Below are positions 1-7,760 of a DNA stretch of 15,818 nucleotides, one piece after another; position 1 is the first letter of the stretch, and each line of letters begins with the position of its first letter. The DNA lies in the NCBI GenBank assembly GCA_035630195.1, contig DASQLD010000356.1, positions 1 to 15,818 of the forward strand, read 5' to 3'. The position numbers were made by a program, and so were the translations under genes. A model generated the notes under the pieces. That model did not search any database and was not told where the DNA came from. It was given only the letters and a program-made list of their open reading frames with translations. The stretch is from DASQDN01 sp035630195 (GTDB lineage: Bacteria > Acidobacteriota > Terriglobia > Bryobacterales > Bryobacteraceae).

Positions 1-242
1 GGAAAACGATACTCACCATCTCTCTGTGCTGTTTTTGATCCGACATAACACGGATCGCCGGCTGCATTCTTCGAGGCATTTTCCGTTCCAATGACACTCT
101 AACCAGAAACGCTTTCCCCGCCTAGAAGGGTATAAGCTAAATCCCATGGCCAAGAAGAAGTGCTTCCGCCGGAGGTGTAGGATTTCTTCAGCCAGGCGGG
201 AAAAAAGGCGGCAAGATCGGTGGCAAGCGGACAGCGGAGCGG
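1..242. other. Left edge, no confident gene
   Basis: No recognisable gene was found here. A plus-strand reading frame opens with an ATG at 146 and a Met-Ala-Lys-Lys-Lys start, but its later residues look like out-of-frame sequence. The neighbouring frame, open from 141, carries the Gly/Lys-rich stretch that continues into the small ORF beginning at 243. This region is probably the interior end of the integrated element whose integrase follows. Confidence 0.4.
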
Positions 243-389
243 ATGACGCCCGCCGAGCGCAAAGCCCGGGCCGAGAAGGCGGCCACCGCAAGCGTTTTGG
301 CGCGAAAAGCGAAGGCGGCCGCACGTAAGCGAGGCCAGTCTCAAGGTATCCGCGAAAACAAGAACAAACTGGCAGGCACGGGAAGGTAA
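243..389 (+). CDS. Small basic protein upstream of integrase
   Basis: This is a predicted 48-residue Lys/Arg/Ala-rich peptide starting MTPAERKARAEKAA and ending 12 bases before the integrase start, so the two are probably cotranscribed. The same frame is open back to 141 without ATG, GTG or TTG; in that upstream part it reads GKKGGKIGGKRTAERM (from about 198), which resembles short bacterial 'GGK...TPEQR..RARKAA' basic proteins. A natural start MAKKK exists at 146 but in another frame, so the intact gene may have begun there and suffered an indel, or translation may start at 243. A DNA-binding accessory such as an excisionase is possible from position and charge, but no helix-turn-helix can be assigned. 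Whether it is expressed is uncertain. Confidence 0.4.
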   Translation: MTPAERKARAEKAATASVLARKAKAAARKRGQSQGIRENKNKLAGTGR

Positions 390-401
390 CAGAGGATAGC
401 C

Positions 402-1559
402 ATGGCGGTATTCAAACGAGGAACGATCTGGTGGTACAAATTCATTTTTGCCGGAAAACTGGTGCGAGAATCGACGAAAAGTACGTCGAAGACCGTTGCC
501 AAGAAAGCCGAAGAGAGACGCCGGCGGGAACTGGAAACAGGCTTCAATGGACTCGAGGACACCCGCGGGGAACGGATCCGAAGCTTGAAGGAAGTCGCCG
601 CCGCTTACCTCGAAGATTACAAATTGCGCCATAAGTCTTTCAAGTTTGCTCAGTATGCAGTGGCGAATGTAACCCGCCATCTCGGCGAGTTGTTGGTGGT
701 CGATGTGACGGACACGACCATAAAGGCGTATCAGACGGCAAGATTGAAAGAAACGGCGGCACCTAAGACAATCAACGATGAGGTGGGATTTCTGCTGAGG
801 CTTATGGGAGAAGCAGGTGAACTAATCCGGGTACTGATGCGACGGCGAAAGACGCTGAAGCTTGTTGTCCGAAAACGGGTAGGAAAGGCTTACGGACCAG
901 AAGAGAAAACCGCCTTGCTGGAGGCGGCGCGTACGGCGCGGTCCCCTGCCATTTACCCGGCGCTGATGCTGGCTTTGAATGCCGGCTTGCGAGATGCCGA
1001 AATCCGCGGACTTCAGTGGGAGCGAATGGACCTTGCCAAGGCCATGCTGATCGTTGGAGACAGCAAGACGGAAGCTGGGGAAGGCCGGACGATCCCACTT
1101 AACTCCTCACTGCTCGAGGCAATGGTGGAGTACGCTAAGTGGTATACCGACCGATTCGGCATTATTCAGCCGAACTGGTATGTGTTCCCTTTCGGCAAGC
1201 CGCGGCCACAGGACCCGACACGGCCCATCGTGACCTTGAAAACCTCTTGGAGGAATGCGAGGAAGAGAGCGGGAGTGACGGGGCGATGGCATGATAACCG
1301 CCATACGCTGATCACTGATCTATGCGAAAGCGGTGCGGGCGATGAAACCATCCGGGATATCGCGGGTCACGTGTCGAAGCAGATGCTTAGGCACTATTCT
1401 CACATCCGCACGGAGGCGAAACGAAACGCCCTCGAAGCAATCGTGCCGAAAAGGTCGAATCAATCGAAGGCGGCCTCCACAGTTCCTGCTAAGGAAGGCG
1501 TGTTCGGAGATTCTCAGGTCGTGGGCACAAAAACGGACACACTGGACCGGCTAAACTGA
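402..1559 (+). CDS. Tyrosine recombinase / phage-type integrase
   Basis: This 385-residue site-specific recombinase would integrate and excise a mobile element by strand exchange through a covalent phosphotyrosine. The N-terminal 50 residues are basic (arm-type DNA-binding position), residues about 60-150 form the SAM-like core-binding region, and about 165-345 the catalytic domain. All expected active-site residues are visible: R197 in GLRDAEIRGLQW, K222 in the beta-hairpin SKTEAGEGR, H297 and R300 in HDNRH, H323 in AGH, and nucleophile Y332 in LRHYSHI. Full length is usual for the family. An AGAGGA-like ribosome-binding sequence lies upstream of the ATG. The gene ends 40 bases from the 3' end of a tRNA-Asn gene, the classical arrangement for an integrase beside its attachment site. 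The C-terminal 45 residues after the catalytic domain are low-complexity and not assigned. Confidence 0.95.
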   Translation: MAVFKRGTIWWYKFIFAGKLVRESTKSTSKTVAKKAEERRRRELETGFNGLEDTRGERIRSLKEVAAAYLEDYKLRHKSFKFAQYAVANVTRHLGELLVVDVTDTTIKAYQTARLKETAAPKTINDEVGFLLRLMGEAGELIRVLMRRRKTLKLVVRKRVGKAYGPEEKTALLEAARTARSPAIYPALMLALNAGLRDAEIRGLQWERMDLAKAMLIVGDSKTEAGEGRTIPLNSSLLEAMVEYAKWYTDRFGIIQPNWYVFPFGKPRPQDPTRPIVTLKTSWRNARKRAGVTGRWHDNRHTLITDLCESGAGDETIRDIAGHVSKQMLRHYSHIRTEAKRNALEAIVPKRSNQSKAASTVPAKEGVFGDSQVVGTKTDTLDRLN

Positions 1560-1599
1560 AGCCACTCGGACACGATTATCGCTAAGTTATTGATTAGTT

Positions 1600-1674
<75 letters not shown>

Positions 1675-1694
1675 GTGTTCGGTAGGACCTTTTT

Positions 1695-1723
1695 ATTACA
1701 CCAAACAGACCCGGTTCTGTCAA
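1695..1723 (-). promoter_or_regulatory. Sigma70-type promoter of tRNA-Asn
   Basis: On the minus strand a perfect -35 TTGACA (1723-1718) is followed by a 17-base spacer and a -10 TGTAAT (1700-1695, five of six matches). This predicts a start near 1688, about 14 bases before the mature tRNA 5' end. Sequence and position together make this a strong promoter call. Confidence 0.85.
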
Positions 1724-1963
1724 CTTCCTACAAAAACTTCCCTGAACCTAAGTTGTTGAAATCTCTGGCGAAGACATTTTTTAGAGCCGACTATCTGCAG
1801 GTATTTTACGCTCGCAAATGAGTCCGCGTTCCACGCATTTGCACCGTGGTTTGACTGAGCCACTCGAGGAATTACATGCGCACGAGCCACAGGCCGCGCT
1901 TCCGCGGAGGATGTTATCTAAACGAACAGCCAACTTCCTGATAGTCGATCTATCTCTCGGGGT
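1724..1963. other. Intergenic, nothing recognised
   Basis: This 240-base gap lies between the tRNA promoter and the 3' end of the CsbD-like gene. The one plus-strand reading frame here (from 1818) has no ribosome-binding site and no recognisable residues. No clear hairpin terminator for either flanking minus-strand gene was seen. Confidence 0.5.
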
Positions 1964-2143
1964 TCAGCGGTTGAATACCTTTTTAACCTCTCCAATTTTC
2001 TTCTGAATTTTGCCGCCAAGTTTCTGATCCTGACCTTCAGCAGCGAGTTCCGGATCATCCATGGCTTCGCCAGCTTTCTGCTTAGCCTTCCCCGCGAGTT
2101 CGTCCGCCTTGCCTTGGAACTGGTCTTTCGTACTATCCTTCAT
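1964..2143 (-). CDS. CsbD-like small stress protein
   Basis: This is a 59-residue hydrophilic, highly charged protein of the CsbD family, starting MKDSTKDQFQGKADELAGKAKQKAGEA. The family signature is the repeated GKA.ELAGKAKQK.GE pattern with a second copy LGGKIQKKIGEVKKVFN at the C-terminus. CsbD proteins are general-stress or phosphate-starvation induced in several bacteria; their molecular role is unclear. The ATG at 2143 is chosen over an upstream in-frame start at 2290 because GGAGG lies just upstream at ideal spacing and homology starts here; the extra N-terminal residues of the longer frame look non-coding. It is monocistronic, facing the tRNA gene. No sigma factor site could be identified with confidence. 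Confidence 0.88.
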   Translation of the reverse strand: MKDSTKDQFQGKADELAGKAKQKAGEAMDDPELAAEGQDQKLGGKIQKKIGEVKKVFNR

Positions 2144-2881
2144 TTTCCGTCCTCCGCAGGTTAGAAGCATCAGGCACCCAATATGTTGCAGGAACGCCTT
2201 CGATACGTGAGAGTCCGAAACGAAATCCCACCGTCTGAATTCGAACACCAAGGAAGCGCATCTGGATGCGGTTATCTTTGTGTACCTCATTTTTCGTGCG
2301 AGTCTCGCCCCTTTTCGGAGTCTCAGCCGATTCTGCTATAAGTCCCAGACACTTGCTCATTACGTGCGGCGCGAAGACGAAATGGTCCCGGAACTTGGCT
2401 CTTCAACAACCATATTTTCGCGACAAGTGCTGCGTCCAAGTGCTAGATCTGGTCAACCGCAGGCTGAAGGAGTTCGCTTGTGTGGCTTACAGGAGCGGTA
2501 ACTGAAATAACGTGGACTGGTTGCTCGATGGGATCGAGTTCGTTATAGGCCAATGGCGGAAGTGCCATGGAACTCTGAGACATTCGCCCGCTGGGACGCC
2601 CAAAAGCAAGGGCCTGCTGCAACCGGATCAGATCACCCGAGAAAGTTTCATCACTCATATGCGAGCTTATCGGCAGATCGGCAATCTTTATAGATCAGAA
2701 ATGACTGTACTCCATCCAGAAATGAAGTAGCCCGTTGCTCAAGCCTCCCCCGCCTGAGTCTAACCGTACGGTCGGTAAAGCGGCTCACTTATTACTGCCG
2801 TGCCGCGTGATCAATTTTGACCTAGAAGGGTCGCACAGACGCGGACTGGCCACTCCATAACCGCCGTAAGAGAATAGGCTG
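2144..2881. other. Gene-poor gap with short unassigned frames
   Basis: These 738 bases hold several short overlapping frames on both strands (for example plus 2280-2501 and 2512-2730, minus 2443-2658). None has a good ribosome-binding site, a recognised motif or an operon context. The stretch could be promoter and leader for the six-gene block, or decayed sequence next to the integration site. A 10-base perfect palindrome, ACCGTACGGT, lies at 2763-2772. A TTGACC at 2817-2822 lacks a matching -10. Confidence 0.45.
2763..2772. repeat. Perfect 10-base palindrome ACCGTACGGT
   Basis: This perfect dyad lies 110 bases upstream of the first gene of the six-gene block. Its 8-base core CCGTACGG occurs again at 15773-15780. 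It could be an operator, but a single short palindrome is weak evidence. Confidence 0.25.
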
Positions 2882-3688
2882 ATGGCGAACAGCTTTCTAC
2901 TCCCCGACGACTTCGAACAGAATCTGGGCATTCCCGTCAAAAATGCCCACGAGCGCCTGGCGGAAGCGCGAGAGATCGGCTCTAAACTGGCGGAAGGTGG
3001 TATCCACCTGAAGGCCAATCCCGATCACTTCGCGATGTTTACTGACCCACCGCGTCTTCTTAACGGACCTTTGAAGCGGATCGGTTATATTGCCGGCGCC
3101 GACAACCGCTGTTATCCCTCCCCCGTCGACGGTTGCGATTACATCAATGTCGCTGCTTCTCTTCCTCCGCATTCACATCTGCGAAAGCAAGGTTGGCCGG
3201 AGCATGTCGCGGTAGTTCATCCAGTTGACGATGCAGCGTGCGCACGTATGTTCGAGCAGGGCTACGGAAATCCGTTTATCCATCACATCACCTTCGGAAT
3301 TGCGCCATCTGAGTCGGACGAGCCGGGCGGGATCGGTGTTGCAGAACGCATGATTCGACAAATGAGCGCGGTATACCATCGCATACCTGTCCTTCTCGGC
3401 CAAAGTCCAGGAACCCTCATAATGGCGCTCCCGGCAGAAGTTCTATCCGCTCCCGAGTTCTCGCGAAACTTCGGGGAATGGACGGGCAATCTCTCACCAG
3501 AGCAATACCAGTTACAGGAAATGGAGGGCAGTGGGTATCTGCTCCAGTTCTTCGTCTTTCGCGGTGGCAAGATTGAAGTAGCTCTGCGGCATCACACCCG
3601 GCAAACGTTCAATCCCAAGAGTGTCCACAAAATCTCTGCAGATGAATTAAGCGTGGACCAGGGAGCGGCGATCGCCGAAGCAAACTAA
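2882..3688 (+). CDS. Unrecognised protein coupled to SDR, possibly VOC-like
   Basis: This 268-residue protein has no signal peptide or membrane segment, so it is probably cytoplasmic. I do not recognise the family. Visible features are a His-rich strand IHHITFGI (residues 133-140), an EHVAVVHPVDD strand (107-117), GTLIMALP (177-184) and KIEVALRHH (230-238). A His in one strand and a Glu (E232) in a late strand loosely recall metal ligands of vicinal-oxygen-chelate enzymes (glyoxalase or extradiol dioxygenase type), but this is a guess. Its TAA overlaps the ATG of the SDR gene by one base, so the two are translationally coupled and likely act on related compounds. The ATG at 2882 has only a weak ribosome-binding sequence. 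Real-gene status is supported by length, coupling and codon pattern. Confidence 0.82.
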   Translation: MANSFLLPDDFEQNLGIPVKNAHERLAEAREIGSKLAEGGIHLKANPDHFAMFTDPPRLLNGPLKRIGYIAGADNRCYPSPVDGCDYINVAASLPPHSHLRKQGWPEHVAVVHPVDDAACARMFEQGYGNPFIHHITFGIAPSESDEPGGIGVAERMIRQMSAVYHRIPVLLGQSPGTLIMALPAEVLSAPEFSRNFGEWTGNLSPEQYQLQEMEGSGYLLQFFVFRGGKIEVALRHHTRQTFNPKSVHKISADELSVDQGAAIAEAN

Positions 3689-4446
3689 TGGTTCTCTCCG
3701 ACATGACTGCCCTTGTGACAGGCGCGTCGCGCGGTTTGGGACGTGCGATCGCGTATCGCCTATCTCAAGACGGAGCTTCCGTTGCTATCAATTATGCGCA
3801 GCGCCGCGACGAAGCTGAGTCGCTCGCGTCCGAGATTCGAAACAGCGGTGGAAGAGCCATCACCTGCCAGTGCGACGTTTCGAACGTCCATGAGGTGCGA
3901 GGGATGGTCGCTTCCATATCCGCCGAGCTCGGCCCGATAGACATATTGGTGAATAACGCCGCCATACTCCACCGCGGCGATCTCGACGAGTACGACCAAG
4001 CTAAGTTTGAGGAGATGCGACGGATCAACGTGGGTGGAATCATCAACACAACTCTGATGGTTGCCGAGTCAATGAAGCAACGCCGCTTCGGCCGGATTGT
4101 CAACCTGACGTCGATTGCCGCGCACGGTACGAGTTTGCCAGGCACGACCTTCTACGCCGCCACGAAATCAGCGGTGATTCTTCTCACGCGTCGCTTTGCA
4201 ATGGATCTCGGCCCGTTCGCCATTACCGTGAACGCCGTAGCCCCGGGCTTCATCCTTACAGACATGGCCGCCGGTCTCGAGGACCTGATCGAAAAGATTA
4301 TCGGAGTCACGATGGTCTCCCGCATCGGCAGCCCGGATGACATTGCACAAGCTGTTGCGTTTCTCGCATCACCCCATTCCAGCTTCATTACTGCGCAAAC
4401 CCTGACCGTGGACGGCGGCCGCATGGACTATATCGCTCACCCTTAA
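3688..4446 (+). CDS. Short-chain dehydrogenase/reductase (classical SDR)
   Basis: This 252-residue NAD(P)-dependent oxidoreductase belongs to the classical SDR family and is FabG-like in length and motifs. The Rossmann glycine motif TGASRGLG is at residues 11-18, D63 is in the adenine-binding CDV, NNAA at 89-92, N114, catalytic S142 in NLTSIAA, Y156 and K160 in YAATK, and PG at the start of the substrate lid (VAPGF). R15 and the RR pair at 39-40 suggest NADP(H) preference. The protein is cytoplasmic. The start overlaps the previous stop (TAATG), so the genes are coupled. Context beside secreted oxidative proteins and a TonB receptor fits a catabolic alcohol/ketone step better than fatty-acid synthesis, since no other fab gene is near. 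The substrate is unknown. Confidence 0.93.
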   Translation: MVLSDMTALVTGASRGLGRAIAYRLSQDGASVAINYAQRRDEAESLASEIRNSGGRAITCQCDVSNVHEVRGMVASISAELGPIDILVNNAAILHRGDLDEYDQAKFEEMRRINVGGIINTTLMVAESMKQRRFGRIVNLTSIAAHGTSLPGTTFYAATKSAVILLTRRFAMDLGPFAITVNAVAPGFILTDMAAGLEDLIEKIIGVTMVSRIGSPDDIAQAVAFLASPHSSFITAQTLTVDGGRMDYIAHP

Positions 4447-4516
4447 CCCCTACGAAAGCGGCCCGCTTAGGCGAGCGATGTCCACGGGTCTCCATCTGTT
4501 CGACAATTGAAATTGG

Positions 4517-7500
4517 ATGCTCATGAACACCATCAATGGCCAGTCCCGCCGCGCAATCATCTTCTTGCTAACCTTGAGCGCGGCCGTGACTGGATCTGCT
4601 GCCGACAGTAAACGCCTCGACTACGGCCGTGATGTGCGCCCGATTCTGTCGGAAAACTGCTTTCACTGCCATGGTCAGGACAGTAAGAAACGCATGGCTG
4701 GTTTGCGGCTGGATACCTTTGAGGGGGCAACCGCCAAACGAGGCGCCCGCGTCGCCCTGGTACCCGGTCAACCCCAAACGAGCGCCATCATTCAGCGAAT
4801 TACTGCCGAAGGCGCGCTGCGAATGCCGCCCGTATCGTCCAACCGCCACTTGACCGCGGATCAGATCGGCACATTGAAGCGCTGGATCGAAGAGGGCGGG
4901 GAATACTCGAAGCATTGGGCTTTCACACCACCCAAACGGCCCGCTGTACCAACCATAGCGGGCACTCAATGGATCCGGCATCCGATCGACGCCTTCGTGC
5001 TGCAAAGGCTTCGAGCGGAGGGATTGCAGCCCAATGCCGAAGCCGCCCCTGGTACATGGTTGCGCCGTGTTTCGCTCGACCTCACCGGAATCCCTCCCAC
5101 TCTCGCCGATATGGAGGCTTTCTCGAAAGACGCGATGAAGCGTGGCGACGCAGCCTATAGCTCCGCCGTAGACCGGCTTCTTGCATCCCCACGCTACGGC
5201 GAGCGTATGGCAATGGATTGGCTCGATGTGGCTCGCTACGCCGACACACATGGATTTAACAATGACGCGGCGAGATCGATGTGGCGATGGCGTGACTGGG
5301 TGATTGAAAGCTTCAACTCCAACCTGCCATATGACAGGTTCGTGGTCGAACAATTAGCCGGCGATCTGCTCCCGGACGCGACGCTCGATCAGCGCATTGC
5401 CACGGGTTTCGGCCGCAATCACGTCATCAACTCCGAAGGCGGCATCATTGACGAAGAGTATCGTGTCGAGTACGTTGCCGATCGCGTGCGTACGCTCGGG
5501 ATGGCTTGGCTCGGATTGACCGTCGAATGCGCGCGCTGCCACGATCACAAGTACGATCCGGTTACGCAGCGCGACCACTATCGGTTTGCGGCCTTCTTCA
5601 ATAACGTGCCGGAATTCGGTGAAGATGGGCGAGTCACGAACGCTGCTCCTACGATGCCGGCTCCGACAAAGGAACAGCAGAATCGGATTCGCGAACTCGA
5701 CACCGCAATGGCCAAGCTGACTCCTAAGCTGGAAAAGCGTTTCAGATCGTGGACCTGGAGAGACTCAGATGCAGCAGAAATCTTGCGCTTGGCACAAGCC
5801 GCGCCTAGTCCGAGCGATGCGATTCTGCAGTTTCCCTGTGAATCGGCTGGCGAATTCGAGAACGGCGCCGAAGGCGGAATCCTGTTCGTGCCTGGTGTTA
5901 CCGGCAAAGCCTGCGAGTTGCGTGACGCAGGCGGCAAACTTCGCATCGGCAAGCAGGCTCCGGTATCGAAACGGAAGCCATTGACGATCGGCCTATGGCT
6001 CTCCCCCGCAGAGGACGATCGAGACGTGGCGTTGTTATCGTCCGCAGACTACGCGATGTCTCGTGCGGCCACAGGATTCGGCAAGGGCATAGAACTCCGT
6101 CTCATAAACGGCGAACTGGAGTTCCGCTTCGCTGATCGGTTCCCCGCATATTCTATACGGGTTCGTTCCCAAGGGGCAGCGCTCCAACCGGGTCAATGGC
6201 GCAATGTCACGCTCGTGTATCAAGGCACGGATGATAGCGACGCTATGGTCGCGGAGGCTTCGTGGGTCAGAATGTTCGCCGATGGCCGCGAACTCGAAAC
6301 ACGCGTCCTTAACGAGGGGATTGGACTGCCTGCCGCGAAGTCGGATAAGCCCACGCCCACCACCTTTCGGCTTGGTTGGGACAACGCTGCGAACAGCGCT
6401 CGCTATCGTGGCCGCCTGGACGACATCGCAGTATGGCCCCGCGCTCTGCACGAGTCCGAGATCGCGGCTGTGTTTGAAAGTCGCGCCCTCCCATACGCAG
6501 TCGAGAGGCAGCGGGAACATACAGCGACACCGACAGAAATCGATTGGCTGCGAAAGGCTGTCCTAAGGAAGACAAACCGCGACTTCGCCAGAGACGAACA
6601 GGAAAGCGAGAAGCTGCGCGCTCAGCGCCTGGCGTTAATCCGCAACGCTCCCACCATCATGGTGATGGAGGAAATGCCGCAGCCGCGCGAGACGCGCATC
6701 TTGTTCCGCGGCATATACAACTCGCCTGGCGAGCAAGTCGATGCGGGTGTACCAGAACAGCTACTGGGAACTTGGCCCGCCGGTGCGCCTGCAAATCGGC
6801 TCGGGCTCGCCCAATGGCTCACGAAACCGGATCATCCTCTCACTGCTCGCGTCGTTGTGAACCGCTACTGGCAACAACTCTTCGGTTTTGGACTCGTCAA
6901 GACAAGCGATAACTTCGGTCTTCAGGGCGACTGGCCGAGTCATCCGGAATTGCTCGACTGGCTGGCGCGGGAGTTTGTAGACTCCGGCTGGGATGTCAAG
7001 GCGCTGCTCAAGACAATCGTCCTCTCGTCCACCTATCGCCAGGACTCAGCCGCTTCGAAAGAATTGTTCGCGCGCGATCCCGAGAACCGGCTGCTTGCGC
7101 GCGGACCGCGCTTCCGGCTCCCGGCCGAGACAATTCGGGATCAAGCCCTGTTCGTCGCTGGTCTTCTGAAAGAGCGATTGGGAGGCCCGAGCGTCTTTCC
7201 TTATCAACCGCAGAACCTTTATAAGGGCATCGTGGTTGCCGCCGATTACCCCGGTACCAAGTACGTGGAGAGCAAGGGCGACGATCTATATCGTCGCAGT
7301 CTGTACACATTCTGGAAGCGAACAGTGCCGCACCCTACCATGACCGTTCTCGACGCGCCCGATCGCGAATTTTGCATTGTTCGCCGTTCGAGTACGAACA
7401 CTCCGCTGCAGGCGCTTACGCTGCTCAACGACCCTATTTTTGTTGAGGCAGCACGGAAATTAGCCGAACGATCGTTTCACGAAGGTGGTAATACCGTTGA

Positions 7501-7747
7501 GTCGCGCTTGGAGTTCGCCTTCACGATTGCGACGGGACGTTCGCCAGGAGAACAGGAGCGGCGCGTGCTTCGCAAAACGTTCGACGAAATGCTTGCGGTA
7601 TATAGCGCCGATCAGAAAGGCGCCGGATCTCTGATCGAAGTCGGCGCATCCACTACCGATGCGTCGATACCCGCTCGCGAGCTTGCCGCATACACGGCAG
7701 TCGCAAATATGATTCTCAATATGGATGAAGTGGTAACGAAAGGTTAA
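4517..7747 (+). CDS. Secreted PSCyt1/DUF1549/DUF1553 cytochrome-like protein
   Basis: This is a 1076-residue exported protein. A Sec-type signal peptide covers about residues 1-29 (RR then hydrophobic AIIFLLTLSAAVTGSAA). A cytochrome-c-like PSCyt1 domain follows (about 35-130), with haem motif CFHCH at 48-52 and M103 in RMPP as probable axial ligand. DUF1549/PSCyt2 spans about 155-365 and ends in a second CxxCH, CARCH at 338-342. A LamG/concanavalin-like region lies at about 440-655, then DUF1553/PSD1 at about 755-1070 with STNTPLQALTLLNDP at 959-973. The family is common in Planctomycetes, Verrucomicrobia and Solibacter-like Acidobacteria, usually beside DUF1501; a role in periplasmic oxidation of saccharides or other organics has been suggested but not settled. 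ATG 4517 or 4523 could start translation; neither has a clear ribosome-binding site. The LamG insertion suggests polymer or glycan binding (inference). Confidence 0.95.
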   Translation: MLMNTINGQSRRAIIFLLTLSAAVTGSAADSKRLDYGRDVRPILSENCFHCHGQDSKKRMAGLRLDTFEGATAKRGARVALVPGQPQTSAIIQRITAEGALRMPPVSSNRHLTADQIGTLKRWIEEGGEYSKHWAFTPPKRPAVPTIAGTQWIRHPIDAFVLQRLRAEGLQPNAEAAPGTWLRRVSLDLTGIPPTLADMEAFSKDAMKRGDAAYSSAVDRLLASPRYGERMAMDWLDVARYADTHGFNNDAARSMWRWRDWVIESFNSNLPYDRFVVEQLAGDLLPDATLDQRIATGFGRNHVINSEGGIIDEEYRVEYVADRVRTLGMAWLGLTVECARCHDHKYDPVTQRDHYRFAAFFNNVPEFGEDGRVTNAAPTMPAPTKEQQNRIRELDTAMAKLTPKLEKRFRSWTWRDSDAAEILRLAQAAPSPSDAILQFPCESAGEFENGAEGGILFVPGVTGKACELRDAGGKLRIGKQAPVSKRKPLTIGLWLSPAEDDRDVALLSSADYAMSRAATGFGKGIELRLINGELEFRFADRFPAYSIRVRSQGAALQPGQWRNVTLVYQGTDDSDAMVAEASWVRMFADGRELETRVLNEGIGLPAAKSDKPTPTTFRLGWDNAANSARYRGRLDDIAVWPRALHESEIAAVFESRALPYAVERQREHTATPTEIDWLRKAVLRKTNRDFARDEQESEKLRAQRLALIRNAPTIMVMEEMPQPRETRILFRGIYNSPGEQVDAGVPEQLLGTWPAGAPANRLGLAQWLTKPDHPLTARVVVNRYWQQLFGFGLVKTSDNFGLQGDWPSHPELLDWLAREFVDSGWDVKALLKTIVLSSTYRQDSAASKELFARDPENRLLARGPRFRLPAETIRDQALFVAGLLKERLGGPSVFPYQPQNLYKGIVVAADYPGTKYVESKGDDLYRRSLYTFWKRTVPHPTMTVLDAPDREFCIVRRSSTNTPLQALTLLNDPIFVEAARKLAERSFHEGGNTVESRLEFAFTIATGRSPGEQERRVLRKTFDEMLAVYSADQKGAGSLIEVGASTTDASIPARELAAYTAVANMILNMDEVVTKG

Positions 7748-7760
7748 AAATAAAACTGCC

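Noticed and set aside
146..328. 60-codon frame starting MAKKKCFRRR
   Set aside because: The Gly/Lys-rich protein-like sequence in this region is in a different frame; only the start of this frame looks natural.
1964..2290. Longer 108-codon version of the CsbD-like gene
   Set aside because: The family begins at the internal Met at 2143, which has GGAGG at the right distance; the extra 49 residues look non-coding.
2443..2658. Minus-strand 71-codon frame in the gene-poor gap
   Set aside because: No ribosome-binding site and no family resemblance; kept only as part of the unassigned gap.
4568..5353. 261-codon minus-strand frame under the DUF1549/1553 gene
   Set aside because: Lies opposite the haem and DUF1549 domains, which are clearly coding on the plus strand; residues look random.
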